64,000 bases of DNA from Pelargonium tetragonum (GCA_036897445.1 JAYMTL010000038.1:1-64000); one strand, 5' to 3'; positions 35,247 through 49,052 are shown, counted from the stretch's first letter. The notes: generated by a model from the sequence alone, not told the origin. Made by a program: numbers and translations.

Positions 35247-38200
35247 CAAGCTAACTTGATTTTTCTTGGAATAAAAGCCTATTCTCTCCGCCCCTAATTA
35301 TTCCTACTTCTTTCTTATGCCTACCAACCTCTATCTTATTAGCTTTTTAGGAAGGAATTAGTACACTCTTTTATTTGTTCGAGTTCTTGAAAGGAATCCG
35401 CGAGTAATTATAATAAGAGTAATTCAATACTGAATTAATAATATTAGCAATATATATTCAAGCTTTTAATAAGTAAACCAAAAGCAAGTCTACCCTTTTA
35501 TGATATGAAGTCATCCGTACTTGTAACTCAGGTAAGCCCTTCGGGATGTGTTGTGAAGAAAGATTTTAATGGAAGGACCAGTAAGCCCTAGAGGTTTTTG
35601 CCAAGTTTGATTCATTCTTTTGCTTATTGAACAAGATGAGTTACTTTTTTTTTTTTCAAAGTTAAAAATGTTAATACAATACGGAGTTCTAGAGAAATCG
35701 CAGGATATTCCTACTAGGTGTAAAAGCTATTTTAGTTTTACGTCCCGGTCGGCTCTACGAGAGGCTCTTTTAATAAATAGGAAACTTTCACCTTTATTTG
35801 TTATTAAAAAAGCCCCTAATAAAGTCAATATACCAAGCTATGCAAAAAATTTTGACTAATTATAAAAAGTTTCCGAAGAATACGATTTGCTTTGACTTAA
35901 TATGGGGCTACGCCGGAAGACCCCTGCGGGCCTTCTCTTGCTATTAAGTAAATGTAATGCTAGCAAAAGCTACAAGATACGTCTTGTTTCCTTGACTTGG
36001 CATAGTACGGAAATTCTTTGAGCACTGCTAAAATCACTTAACGAGGACTTACTTAAAGGTAAAATCTGAATCCTTATAAGAAAGATAACAACGCCATATC
36101 CTAGCCATATCCTAATAAACCGAACCTATTAAGGGGTCCCTAAAAATCCCACATTCGTTTTGAACTTCTTTCCCTACGCCTTATGCTTAGTTACTGTTTG
36201 GGATTCTAATTTTCTTATTTGAAGTAAGGTGGTATCCTCTTTCTCTTAAAGCAAATTGAAAGTTCTTTAGTCATAGTAGTTTTTCTTTAAAGGGTATTAC
36301 ACCTCCCTAAAGCCTTATAGTAGTTAAGGACGATTTTGAGAGTTGAAAGCCCGTGAAAGGTGGTATTAGGAAGAGATTTGTTGAATACTTACAGTCCTTT
36401 AAAATATGTTGCCTAATCCTTAAGTTAGTTAGTAGGAAAGAATTCCTATACTCGGAAGTTGACTCGTTCTTGGAGATCCTAGAAGTGCAGCGAAACTAAC
36501 TAAAGGAGAGTCTTAGTATTAGTCTTCTAAAGTCAAACTAAAACACCTTAGTTCTTGTTGTGGAAAGCTGAGTAAAGAAGGTACCTAGGATTAGAGGAAT
36601 TCGAGCTAAGAAGGAGTCTGAATTAGCTAGAGACTGACGGGAGTGTTGCTAAGCTAATAATAAAGTAAAGGTATCGAAGATGAAGAAAATAGAGGAAGTT
36701 AAATTAGAGATTAAGAGTATGAGACGCTCCTATAAAGCTCCATTAAGTGTAAGTTTCTTAATTACGAATAGAAATGCTTTGGACAAGAGAGTCATACTGC
36801 TTCCTTTAAAGCACCAAAAGTCTTAATAATTTTTTGAATTTCAAGAGATGCTTGTTGAACTAAGACTCTAGCTATTGAACAGTAGGAATTTCATTCACAC
36901 TTTTTTCTTTCTTTTTATACGGAGTAATAACTACAAGGGGTTCCTTTTTCTCGAGTTTCTGTTCATTTGGCCCGAGATCCTTAAGTTAAGGGAGATTTTT
37001 ATCTATTTTATTAACCAAACGAAAGCGGATCTCTAATAGCGGGTCTAATACCGAAATCACCGCAAAAGATCTAACGCAGGCTCAGCCTTTTTTTGCTTTA
37101 AAGAAAGCTTAGGGTCTCTGCTTATACCTACTCTAAAAAGAGAGACCTAGGGAGAAAGAAAAGGCTACCCAGCAACTCTTATATTTCAAAACATGAGTCC
37201 TTTAGCCGCTCCTGGGTTTAATTGGGGTCTTCTATCCGAATTATAACAAGTTATTCTGTCTTTAATCCAATATACTTTATGCTTTTGCCTGGTAGAACAA
37301 GATATCTTTATGGCAGCTTAGTAAAATCCCTATGAGTAAGTATCCCTTTTTTTTTTGAAAACTGCGTTAACTAACAGGGGCCTCCTGTTCTGTGCAATCC
37401 AATATAATAAGTATAACTTACAAAAAGCTAAGGAATTTCAAATAGATATGAAATCGAGCGAAAATTGAGTCGATGTAGACTCGGGTTCATTTCATATGGA
37501 TTTTTTGTCCTGGAGTCTTTTCTTATTCCCGAAATTTTAGTTTAATAAGCTTTCGAGTACAAGTTAAGGGATTAGACGTCCATTAAGTATAAATACAACA
37601 ACTAGCCAAGGGTTCCCTTTTTTGAGCTATCAAGACTTTTAGTTTGACAAGATCAAGCGTCTTAGCCTATTAATAAAGGGGAGTCTTTATCTTCTGGATT
37701 CAGTGTAATAAATTCCTCAATTCGTAAACTTAAATAGGAATTTTGTAAGAAAGTCAAATATAAAAAAGAGAGGGCTCTTAGTTAGATTTGTGCCTTCTGT
37801 AGCTGCTGTCTTTTAAATAGGTCTTCTTGTAGCCTTAAGAGTATAAACCCGGTTTTTCTAAGTTTCATATTTTTATTGTTGCCCAGTTTTTCATTTCTAG
37901 GGTATCCTTTTTCTTCCTTCAGTTTCTGAGACAGTTTCACGGAATTCTTAAGGAAAGAGGGTCGAGCTCTAGGGTTTGGGAGGTAAATAAAGTAGAGTGA
38001 AAATATTGATTACCCTAACACCAGGTAAGAAAGATAAGGAAATTTAGTTAATAAAGAAGACCCAGTTAAGCATTAAAACAGCAAGTTTCTGTTTCGTTAA
38101 CCACAAGCTGGTAGTTAAGATATTGTGCTTTTCATTATTTAAATGCTCACTCCTATACCTTATTGCTATTACTATCTTACTATTAGACTCTATATTTATA

Positions 38201-40210
38201 ACTAACTAAGCTAAGAAAGACTGAAGGTAAATACACTTATACCCTATCTATAATGCTAACTACTAGAATACCCTGAATAAAAGAAGAAACTAAGACCCAG
38301 TAACAAATATAAAGAACTACAAGAAGCTATGGCAGGAAAGAAATCTTCAGCTTCAGGAATTAGTACCCTATAAAAACAAAACTATAAAAATCTTTGCGGA
38401 GCGGGGACAAGCTATGTTGTATTTAAAGTAAGCTCCCGTTTCACTAGGTATAAACTTAAAAACAATTTTTGAAAGAACCATTCCAACAGTAGACTTCAAA
38501 TATCCTAACTAGTGCTTAAAAATCTTTTTAAAATAAAAGAAGGGGCCTGAACTTAAAAAAAAGCAAAAGCAGAAAAGGGAATATCACATACAAGATTTAT
38601 TGTCCACGAAATTCTCAAGTTTTGGTGCTACTTACTTATTGTAGTAAAATGTATCCCAGAAAGGTAAAAAACCCAAGACTCTAACTAAAAAGAACAGAAA
38701 GATTATCTTTCTTTATCTTTAATGCTTATAATTTTTAAAGAAAAGTAGCTGGTTTCGGTCCCTTTTACAGTGAAGTTCTAGTACGTACAATAAATTTAAA
38801 GAAGTAAACACGAGTAAAAAAAGGGGATTCTTTAAGTACTAAATACAAACAACGCTACTAGATAAATTTCAGTGGAATAAGTTACTTTTTAGTTCTAGCT
38901 ATTAGAGCGCATTTCTTAACTGAAGAGATTCTTTATTTTCTAAACAAGGCACAATTAAGTTTTTAGGATAAAAGCTTTATATATAAATCCGATAACAAGG
39001 AAATTTTTGTGCTGGTATTTAAAAGGCTCAGCAGCACTTATGTTAAACCCCCTTTTGTTGATTGAAATATTTACGACCTTGTCTTGTTAAAAAAAACTCT
39101 AAAAGGTTGTTAAGACAAATGAATTGCTACAAGAAATTCTAGTAAAGTAAATATAAGCTCAAAGGAACGTAAAAGCTAAAACTTCTTCTATCTGTCCCTC
39201 AATTCATTATTACTGAAACGAGAACTTGAAATTTATAATTGTGTTTTTCCCCTCTTTCTAGGTCGGGAAGAAAAAAAGCTTTTCTTTACCCGATTTACGG
39301 TCCCAACTTTCTGCATAATGGACTTCTAGGGCTTGATTTTCTTTTCTATATAAACTTTTCAGCCTTGCTTTTTTATACCCAACCACGAGTGCCCTACCCC
39401 AGGGGCTTTGCGTTTAGAAAAGGTGCCCCTATATCCGTAACTTACTCAAAAAGTCCTTGCTTAGTAATTCTTCAAATTGAAAGTATAGTGTCACTAGACC
39501 GCCAGTATTTAGACTCTTCCTTTCTTTTGTCTCCAGTTTGACCCGCAGTTTTTGTTTTCTTTTATAGAGATCTCTTCGAAAGACAAGACTTTGGGTTTGC
39601 TTTGTACCCAAAATCGATTTAGAATTCACAGTCTTAATCTTAGGTTACAGAATGAAACAGAATTTTAGTTTCTTATAAATTCGGCAAGGTTTAGTTATTT
39701 GCCTGCGCAGGCTCCTGGGTCTTTTTATAAGCTTAGTTTGGTATGCTTTTTTCTTACTCAGGGATTTCGCGAATAGTTTTTTTAAGGCAGCTAAAGAATA
39801 AAAAATTGTATAAGGAGCTTTAGTAAATTAGACTGAAAATAAAAACGTTTTTACACTTTAGGATTTTTTCTTTCAAGTTTTAATACGCTATCCGGGAATT
39901 CTCAGATTAAGCATATTCTTTGATAAAAAGCAAACCCAATGGATAGAAAAGTGCTACAAAGCTACACTCACAGGAGCACTTTCTCTTTATTTTGATAAGA
40001 GATTTTTCCTTAAAATATGAGACCTTACTCAAGATGCCCCTTTTCTTAGCCTACAAATTTCTCGGCACCTGCCCCCATACTCTTAATCTAAATAATGAAA
40101 CTTTTAAGAGCTAAAACTTCCCCTTTATCTTTATATCTTTATAATAAAAATGAACTCTGTATTCTGTAGCTTTTGGGCTATACTGCCTATTAGATAGAAG
40201 GAGTTCTATT
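35247..40210. other. Gene-free AT-rich stretch
   Basis: No gene is recognised. Frames at 35620-35859 (79 codons) and 39239-39541 (100 codons, TTG start) have no known motifs. From about 36400 to 36760 the plus strand is purine-rich and includes an inverted copy of the conserved ATCTTCGATACCT word. Confidence 0.5.
36667..36685 (-). promoter_or_regulatory. Conserved ATCTTCGATACCT word, inverted copy
   Basis: On the minus strand this reads CTTCATCTTCGATACCTTT, then ACTTTATTATTA. It matches 60775-60799 over CTTCATCTTCGATACCTT, and the match continues as ACTTTA after one differing base. That extension suggests common descent. Confidence 0.45.
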
Positions 40211-40659
40211 CCTATTACTACAGTCTTATCTATTCTTTTTAATCTTTTTTAGGATAATGTCTTAATCTATAATATAAGTATTGTGTTGACGTGTAATAGT
40301 ATAGTATACACAGTTAGGGTCTTAAGTCCTCTTGTTCTCTTTTGTTATTGACAAAGGAGCTTAGAGCCTACCTAATGCTCTTATTAAGCTTTAGGGTATA
40401 CAAATATAAAGATGAAAAACGAAACTACAAAAAAATACCTAAGGGTTCCCTAAAGACTTATAAGTATTCTCTTGGAAGTAGTATTGGACAAAGAAAGATT
40501 CATTTTACTTACTTTTTTGGCTCTACCGAAATGAAATCCACAAACTTTCCATGGAATTACTTTCAAATTTTTAGAAGGTTCATATGGAACTAACTACTCT
40601 AAGGAGCCTCCTAATTGGAATCTATTTTAGGAGTTTAGGATAAGGTAGATTCCGCATTT

Positions 40660-40990
40660 TGGTGTTTGTTATTAGGAGCTTACACCTTAGAGAGAGAGAT
40701 TCATTATACATTGCTCTTACCGACTGCAGCGTTGCGAAGGAGGCAAGTAGTAATTATAGACTGACTTCGCAGACTCTTAATTGACTTTTGTAGCACTTTC
40801 TTATGAGCTAGATCTACCCTAGTCTTCGTAAAAACTTTCTTAGGATATCTTTTTTTATCTGCATAAAATCTCCTTAAGAGCTAGACTTTGGGATGTACTA
40901 CTCCTCGTAGGAGCTGTTGTCTTAGTCCCTGTAGATAGACTCTTCTTGTAGCAAAGCCTATCCTAGTTCTTTTTTTCCCTATTATAGGAA
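40660..40990 (+). repeat. Family P element, copy 3
   Basis: It holds ATTAGGAGCTTACACC, then the core TTACCGACTGCAGC followed by GTTGCGAAGGAGGCAAG (40717-40747). Downstream, CTTATGAGCTAGATCT (40800-40816) matches ATTATGAGCTAGTT in the inverted copy near 60.2 kb. The upstream arm (TAATAGTATAGTATACAC at about 40295) may also belong. An 83-codon frame at 40342-40593 lies upstream of the core; its lysine-rich product is unrecognised. Confidence 0.6.
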
Positions 40991-43900
40991 GTCGTTAGAA
41001 AAAGTTGATTTTATAGTCTGTATTAGTCTTACTTTTTATCTATTATACTTTCTTTAGTTAGATAGTTATTCAGAGTCTGGTATTCTATTATCTTTTTATT
41101 TCATTGTATTCACTTTTTTATTAACCTCTATAATAAGAAACTTTTCAATGGAATAGAATTTCCTCACAAAAGGACCAAAACTTATACTATATACTATAGA
41201 AAAGAAATGGTTAAGAGAAAATTAGACTCAAAAAGAGATATGCAAAATTGAAAGAATGCTTCATTTTTAGAAAGAGAGTCTTTTTTAAGTATCTTGGTTA
41301 ACGTTTCTTTATCTGGGTTTCGAAATACAGGAAATGTCTCATTCAAGAAAGTTAGCAAATTACCGTAGGGTCTTGACTAAACCCACTACCCATCTAAGCT
41401 TAGATAAAAGGAATTTTAATGGACCAGAATTGACTACAAACCCTAACCCCTCTTCTCGTGTCATTTTTTCAAAGAAATGACTCACTCTCACTCAAGTTCA
41501 ATTCATTCGTGTTGGCTAGCTCCTTTTTTATTTAGGTTTTATCGCATTATACAGTGAGTACTTTTCCCTTTTTTTAGACACTTACTTGGTTGTTTTCCCT
41601 TTCTCGATTGCGACTCGACTCTTTTCATTCAGTTTTCTTCTCTTTAAATAAAAGATAAGAAAAATTTGTCCCGTGAAGTTAGAAGTTTCGGTTTGGGAAA
41701 AGGCACACGCATGGTAGCTAGGCGTGAAAAAGAGGACTCATAGTACTTCTTTGACTACTGGACTCAATAAAAGAGCCTAACTGTAGTATAGGGAGCAGGG
41801 TATACCGTAAGAGAATACATTACTTGTCTTAATTTGAGAGCCTCCTGATAACGAGATTTCTTGTCTCGGAACTAGGTCTTCCCACCTGAATGAATTTTCA
41901 TCAAAGTCCTTTAAAGCTATGCGGCATGAGAACTGATGGATGGGACATCTTTACAAAGCTAATAAAATTCCCGAGTCTCCGGTGGCCATTAAAGATGGGG
42001 CTATAATAGATTGTTTTATATTTATTTAAAGATCCATGAATAAAGTACACGTTTTAGTCTTATCTTTTACCCCATTTTACTTACTATTCTGAATACTTCT
42101 GGATTTCCTTGGCCGAGTATTTGCTTAGTACCCTCTTCCCCTTAGCTATATTGTATGAATTATCTTTTTTAAGATTGAATAGCTTTTGCCCTAGGGCAGC
42201 TGGCTTATTATATACCCCCTTTTCGCGTTCTAAAAGAGCTTAACTATAACTAAATATAAAAAAGAATTTACAATCAAAATTTAACATTAAAAGGGTGTAT
42301 CCTAAAAAAGAAGAGAATATACCTATGTACGGGCCTTACCAGAAAGTGTTAAAACTGAGATTGCCAGTAAAAAAGGGAAGGCTCCTGGATTTTCCGTTGT
42401 ATCATAGCTTGCTTAACTTGGAGAAAGTCAAGCCTTTAATCTAATAGCATAACTATTCTTATCCAGTTTACTGTCACTGACCCAGAAAATTCTGTGATTT
42501 TTCTAATATAATACTACAGTTTCATCTTACTTTTGCTGAATAATTTTATATACGAGTAATCAACTGAACCCCTTTTAATCAAAGGAAATAGGTAGCCTAT
42601 GTTTTGCGTGTTGGTAATAGGAGAATAGAAGAAAGAATTTCTAGTTGTAACTGAACAAAAGGAGAAATTTTTTTGTTTTATAAGACTGATGTAAAGCAAT
42701 AGTAAAGTCTGGTTACTTGGAACAGTGTGTAGAAAGAAGACTCTATTCCCAAGATTCTTATTCTCTTTTCTCTCTTAAATCTCCCTTTAGAAGAGAGAAT
42801 GATTTACTTGTACAATTCCCTTAAAATCAAATTCCTGCCATATCTAGATATAGACTTTGAGTACTACGTTACTGGATATCTCGGAGTACCCTGGAAGATT
42901 TATAAGCTCATACGAAGTGGAAATAAAGAAACTTCTAATGTCGAGTTTTTTACGGATCCTGTAGAAATCTGATAAAGCATAGACTAATTTCCGATATGAT
43001 CCTATTCTAAACATGTATCTTGGAGTAGTTTTTTTGTATTTGGAAGTGGTAATATAAACCTGAATCGGTGAGACAAGCACTAGTTAGTTTGATCGTCATG
43101 CAAGGTGTTACCCCTACATTTCCAAGAACAAGTTCTTTTGCTAGTATAGATACCACCAGAAAGTCAAGATTCAGGATCTATTCCCTTAGCTATAATGGAA
43201 CCTTTAATTATAAGCTCCAAATAAGAATTAGATTCACTTTTTATGAAAACAGGGCTTCTGTCCGCCTTATGCTATAAAACTATTCCGGTAAGTTAAGAAT
43301 CAAAGATTCACTTTTCTGAAAAAGCGGAACCCCTTCATGCAATATCGAAAGTGGGTAATTCCCATTCAAGGTAAGGCTTTGATGCGTAAAAGCCCCTATT
43401 ATGTATATACTTCAGACTTATAACATTTATATCAATTAACCACTAGGGACTTGTAAGCTAGTGCTAGTATAGTCCAGAGAATTGAGAAACTGAAGAACGG
43501 GTCCTCTTTATTAACGAACCTAAGAAGTCTTCCTAGATTGCACATTAATTTGGAATTGGGAGTTAGCGTGCGTGTTCGCGAAGTGAAGAAAGAGCACTCT
43601 GGGGTTTGGGGTTAATCATTATATAAGTTTTTACTGGTTTTAGCCTTTTTTAGGTAGTATGTTACCTTAATATTGAATTATTGAGTGCTTATATGAAAAA
43701 TCCCAATGTTTCATCACCGGATCCAGCTAGAATGTTCTTTTTATGCTTTTTTAGTGCCAATTAACTAACCTGGTTCTTACCTATTCAACCATTCTGTCAA
43801 CGGTATACTAGGTCTATTTGGAGTTTCTTAAGAACTTTTTATTTAGATATAGCTAGACTGCTTCTTTTATATCCCCAATAAAAGCAGAGCTGTACACTTG

Positions 43901-44459
43901 CAATGAAAGAAACAGCAAAAGTAGTACAGCATAGCGAAAAATTTAGACTAAACTTTTTAGAAACCCTATCACGCCCCGGAAAAAGACAGTTCAGTAAAAA
44001 GGAATTCCCATTTGTGAAAACTCTTGATACTGGATAACCCTTGGAATTCTTATACTTATACTACACAGAGTCCTTTCTTTAGTTTAGAATTGGAAACCAA
44101 GAAACTTTTACACTAACAAAAAAGCTTTCCTGTAATGCCAAATCTTTCTATTTGATTTAGCTACTTGGTAAGGCGCTCTACACCTATATATACGACCTCT
44201 TTAGAAGCCTTTGCTAATGAATGCCTTTCTCTTTTATTGAAAATATTCATACAGAGCCGACTCTGTTTTATTCTACTACTCTACGAAACTACCTACTACT
44301 TTAGAAATTCCCCAAGTTGCAGATTAAAAGGAATCCCGCTAGAACCGTTTATCTTATCCACCTTAGCCCATAAACTAAACTTCTTTTTTACCCTCGATTT
44401 CTAATCCCTTGATTTTATTTAGACCTTTACTTACTTGAGTCCTTTTTAAGAGAAAACCT
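40991..44459. other. Gene-free AT-rich stretch
   Basis: No gene is recognised. At about 44156-44180 the words TTTAGCTACTTGGTAAGGC resemble the D arm of organelle trnQ or trnL, but no other tRNA arm follows. Small open frames here are of chance length. Confidence 0.5.
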
Positions 44460-45084
44460 CCCTATTTAATAACCCGAAAGCTAGTAAATTAGATACCATT
44501 CATTATAGGCATAACTTTAGAAAAAACTAGTTTTAGTGAAAGCAGTCCAACCTTTCCAAGAGTACCAGATAATAGGAACCCCTACCTACCTAATAGAATA
44601 GACTGGTTACCCCCAGAGTCTCTAACTCCTAACCCAATACACCGAATCCAGATTAAACCAAAGCATGCCAAAACCCTTATCTAAAAGACTTGTTTATCCC
44701 TTGTTTAGGGTACCTAGTGGCGAGTTTTACCTATCAAGCCTATCAACTGATTCTGCTATATTAGAGTTGTTCTTGAGAATAGATTCACCTGACGGACCCT
44801 TTTTTAGTTTTAGAATCCCAGAGCCCTAGAAAGAGACTGGAAACATACAGACACTGACTATAAGCAATCCCCTAAATTTACTGTAAAACCTAATAAGAAA
44901 GAAAGTTTAGGGATAAAACCAAATCTTGCTAAAGTTTTATATCTTATATCTAGAGTCCCCTTATCTACATCTACAGCTTGGGTGCCCGTTAAGCCCTCTA
45001 TACGACTGATTTCACTTTCCTCTGCTAATGTCTTTCTTAAGCCCTTTCTTTATACCGAGTGTTGAGAAATGCTACACCTGCATA

Positions 45085-45330
45085 CTATCCTGGTTTTTAC
45101 ACTTTTTCTTACTTTTACATGTAAGGCTGCCCTGTTTTTTTTCAAAACCATAAAAATTCTCGTTTATAGATTTGACTGGGGTCAAAAAGCTTCTCTTCTG
45201 TGAGGCCTTCAAATTAGGCCCAATTTTTGAGATAAATAAAAGTAGTCCGCATATACAAGGAAAAATCTTCACACTGCTTTTACATTATGTAGCAGTTTCA
45301 AATAAAACGAAAAATTTTGAAACTTTCCAA
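45085..45330 (+). repeat. Family A dispersed repeat, copy 4 (diverged)
   Basis: ACACTTTTTCTTACTTTTAC matches the left end of copy 1 (5217-5236). TTTTTTTTCAAAACC, CTTCTCTTCTGTGAGGCC, CAATTTTTGAGATAAA and TATGTAGCAGTTTCAAATAA follow in the same order as in the other copies. Confidence 0.55.
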
Positions 45331-45777
45331 TTCTTGCAGCCCATCGTCTCACCTCTGGAACCCCGTTCAGTCAAACTTTTCGATACAAAATCTCGTTGAA
45401 GCCTTCTTCATCTCAACCTTAATAACTTTAAGAACTACTTTTTGCCCGTAAAACCCGCGGAACTCTATTAACCAGGAATCCGGGAAATCTACTACTTCTT
45501 AACCTTCAAACCTCCCTTTCCTTGAACTCTAGATCCCTTATTGCAGGAACCCCAAGTACTTTATAATAAAAAGGAACTCAGGATAGCAAAACTCTCTTTT
45601 CTTAGAAGGCCCTTGATGCGGCCCTAAAACTTGAGTAAGCTGTTTTTGCATAAGGCCTATACCTCTCTGTTCGATTGAATAAATTCTAACTAACTAACCT
45701 CTTTGAATTTATAGCACTCCCACTACATTTTTAGTAATTGAAACCCTCTTTCCTTTTATTTTAAGTCAAAACTAAGA

Positions 45778-45796
45778 AAAGGTATCGAAGATTCGA
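45778..45796 (-). promoter_or_regulatory. Conserved ATCTTCGATACCT word, inverted copy
   Basis: The minus strand reads CGAATCTTCGATACCTTTT, then CTTAGTTTTGAC. The same word followed by TTTTCTTAGTTTTTAG lies at 4756-4790, so these two copies share flanking sequence too. Confidence 0.45.
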
Positions 45797-46640
45797 TAGA
45801 ATTATACCAAATGTCTATCTATAACTAGAATTTTTTGGGCACTTAGTCTTTACCATCCGTTTTAAATTCTCCTTTTTTGCTTTCTTTTCTCTTTCTTTAG
45901 ACCTAATTTACACTTATTTACAATAATAGAACTGAACCCGCTAGGAACCCCAGAGTCTCTCCAACAAGAATCTCCCAGGTAAACTTGCCCTAGAATACAT
46001 TGACTTCCGTCAGCGGTTAGGCCTCCCCTCTTACTAACTAGAAACTTCCCCAGTCACAACTCTCTAACTGCAACCCTCTTTTCATTAGCTTAAAACTGTA
46101 ACCGGAACTTTACCTTAGCCTTGTAACTTCTGTATCTATATAAGACCCTTATTCTTTTAATATTAATGAAACCAAAGTCGGTTTGCTTAGAGATTCTAGA
46201 AAAAAGCCTAACTGACTTTTGACCCATTTGCCCTATAGCTGCTGGAAAACCCGACCATAGTCACGTTCTAATCCCAAGAATAACTTTAGTTCAGAAACCA
46301 GGAAATCCAGAAGACTCCTCTCTCTCTTTCAATAAAATTGGACTTCATTACTCAAATCCAATAGACTACACTGACTATCTCTGTCTAAAGGAGCACCACA
46401 GGGAGCTTCTCTGCAACCTAACAGTACTTTTATCTATTGAAAGACTTTAGGCTAATAAACCAGTACTCGTCAAGCGGAAAAGCTATACCAAACTATAAAG
46501 TAAAGGGCCTTCCCTCTAACCACAAACCCAGAAAAAGCAAACCAATAGGAAAAACCCCTTCAAATCAACATCAGCCAAAGTGAAAGAAACAAAAGAGAAT
46601 CAAATAGAGTCGTCCTAAACTTATTATCCATAGGTTTTAA

Positions 46641-48976
46641 ATTAAAGTGTCAATTATACCGGAGTCAATATAAGGTGCTATTCTAACCTATTTTTTTACA
46701 TTAACTAAAACTAATGTCTTTAAAATCCCTTTGAGTATTGAGAAATGCTACACCCCGCGTATACTCTTTATAATCTTAAGTTTAGTAAGGCATCTTTCTT
46801 AGTGTTAGTGCTTATCCTCATAATAGTATAAGAGTTCATTTACAAGAGATTTACTAGGTTCTTTTAGCTGGAATTTCAGTGTTTCTTTATCTAAGTTCTT
46901 TCTTTCCCCAGGGTTTTAGTTTTGTACCTCATGTGTTACTATATCATTCTTGAATTGCTCTCAGGGCCTATCAACTCTTTTGACTTATAGTTAGCGCGCA
47001 TCCCACTTAAAAGGAGTTCAGAACCCTTCACTTGAAATGCCTTGGAAACCACTCTAACCGGGAAACAAGGGAGCAAACTACTTTTTTTCTAGAGTAGCTT
47101 ATTCCCAAGAATCTAACAGCATTCTAATACTAGGGAATATCAAGGACTTAGTTGCTTATAAATAATATTTATAAATATTAGAGAGAAATCCCTTTTTTAG
47201 TTTCTTTTCATTTGTTTTACTCACAAAATAAGCTTATCTTGGATTTATGTCTCATTTGAGAAACTACCTTATTCATCTATTAAAAAGTAAAAAGCTCGAG
47301 GTACTCGTAAATTAAAATACAAAAACTGTTTGACAAAGACTTTTCAAGAATCCAAATTAAAGCGGTATATCCAGCTAAGAGAGTCCAAGCCTGGGATTCT
47401 GACGAGAGGATTCGGCAAACTAAGATAAACTTTTCTGTACGAATAACGAAGTTTAGACTGTGGTGTACTACCAAAAAATTATGATTCAACTTAAATCAAT
47501 TCAAAGCGTTATAGAATTTATTCTAACATAAAATTGGTATTCCAAGGGACGTCGTTCGGCTATAATATAAAGAGTAATTTGCATTTATATTAAAACTTTT
47601 CATAGTTGACATGCAAGATTTTTTGTAGGTTTTTCTCAAGCTAGTCTGAGTTTTACCAGAAAGCTTCCTACTTTATAATGAATGGAATCAACATAACATT
47701 TTATGTTGCTGCAACTTTATATATTGATTACTTGTTAACTTCTAAAGGTTAGATATAAAGTTTAAGGGCTTTCCTGAGGTATACTAGATAAGAAGCCTCT
47801 TGCTAGTCAAGTAAAGAAAGATGATTGAAGTCAATTTCTTTAGTTAAAACAGGCAAGTCATTACGTCAAATTAAGGTTCTTCCGAATGAATAGTTAAATT
47901 GAAATTTGATCGCACAAAGTAAATAAGGAATCCGTACAGAGATTTTGTATAGGGATATTAAGAGATCCTTAATTCAATAAAAGAAATAGAGATAGCAAAG
48001 AAATTTATATAAAATTGTTCACAAAAATTGAAAGTGTAAAGGCTAGCCCTTAAAAGTACTTATTAATTAGGATTAGGTGGAGCTTTTTAAGTAAGTTACT
48101 CTCTCTGGAGGATTTCTTAAAAGTAGTTGGCGCAGCCTTGCCTTTTAAATTTTCATTTTTTAAGGATAAATTAACTTCCTACAACCTGCATTCTGTACCT
48201 TTTTTGGTGCGTCTGACACTCAAATTTAAGTTGTTACTTTAGTAGCTGGTAAAGTCTTCCCTAATTCAGAAAAGGGGAGAAAGAAAGGGGCTCCCTTGGC
48301 TATTAAGTCTAAACTAAAGGACCCGATTTCAGATATAAAGTCTAATCTTTCCTTTATAAAGAAAATTCATAAAGGTCCTACGTAGCAGTATTCAAAGACA
48401 AAGAGCTCTCAAGTAGACTTAGATAATAAAGTCAAAGACCTTTCCTCTCTAAACTTGATGTAACTACCACTAACCACTATAAGTGTAAAGTTTGAGTTAA
48501 TTAGCTCTGAGATTTTTGTTTATACAGGAGAATCTAGTTCGCACCAAGGAGTTTTCTTATCCCCCTTGAAAGGACCGAACAGCTTTTAGCTATTAGAAAA
48601 AAGTAGAAAAAGTCTTTTAATTTCTTTTTTAGTTTTTTAATTTACGTTATAGCTACTTTTATTTAGTTAGTAGGAAGTCTCGCAACATTATAAATATCCT
48701 TGAGTACCCCTCTACATAAAAAAGGAGTCTAAATTCTTAACGAATCCCTAATCTATTATAAAAAATTTTAATTGTCATAAGCTTCAGTAGTAAACTATTG
48801 TATTGAAAAGAAAGACTAAAAAAACTTATCTCTGAAACTTGACTGAAAACAGCTGCCTTTTAATTAAACAAACTTCAGGAACAAGGAATCCCCTAAAAAA
48901 TCCTTATTCAGTAATTCATTTTCAAACATTAAAGAAGGAATAGAGCTTGTTTCAAGATAGATAGGGAAAGATACTA
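46641..48976. other. Gene-free AT-rich stretch
   Basis: No gene is seen. TTGAGAAATGCTACACC occurs at 46738-46754 and also at 45062-45078, a direct repeat 1676 bp apart with similar flanks (GAGT before, GTATACT or GCATACT after). A minus-strand frame at 47280-47489 has no recognisable product. Confidence 0.5.
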
Positions 48977-49052
48977 GACTCTCAACTCGAAAAGAAGAGA
49001 ATCCGGGTTTTTTATTCAGCTAAAAGAGGTTCAATCCCCTATGTTGAGAGTC
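48977..49052 (+). repeat. 10-bp perfect inverted repeat closing a tRNA-sized loop
   Basis: GACTCTCAAC (48977-48986) pairs perfectly with GTTGAGAGTC (49043-49052). Just inside the right arm lies GAGGTTCAATCCCC, which resembles a tRNA T arm placed where it should be relative to an acceptor stem. The interior (AAAAGAAGAGAATCCGGG, TTTTTTATTCAGC) gives no convincing D or anticodon arm. It may be a tRNA-like structure or coincidence. Confidence 0.4.

Larger units (their letters stand above)
44460..46640 (-). repeat. C-rich block, likely inverted relative of the G-rich blocks
   Basis: The plus strand is rich in C and poor in G, the mirror of 10.45-11.7 and 54.8-56.4 kb. AACCCGAAAGCTAGTAAAT (44471-44489) is the reverse complement of the shared anchor ACTAGCTTTCGGGTT. 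TTCTTGAGAATAGATTC (44770-44786) is the reverse complement of GAATCTATTCTCAAG at 55224-55238. The two anchors keep the same order when the block is inverted. A family A fragment lies inside. No gene is seen. Confidence 0.45.

Noticed and set aside
39239-39541. 100-codon frame on the plus strand
   Set aside because: TTG start, no motif, and an overlapping antisense frame of similar quality; not distinguishable from chance.
44150-44185. trnQ-like D-arm word TTTAGCTACTTGGTAAGGC
   Set aside because: No anticodon or T arm follows at tRNA spacing; a single arm is too little.
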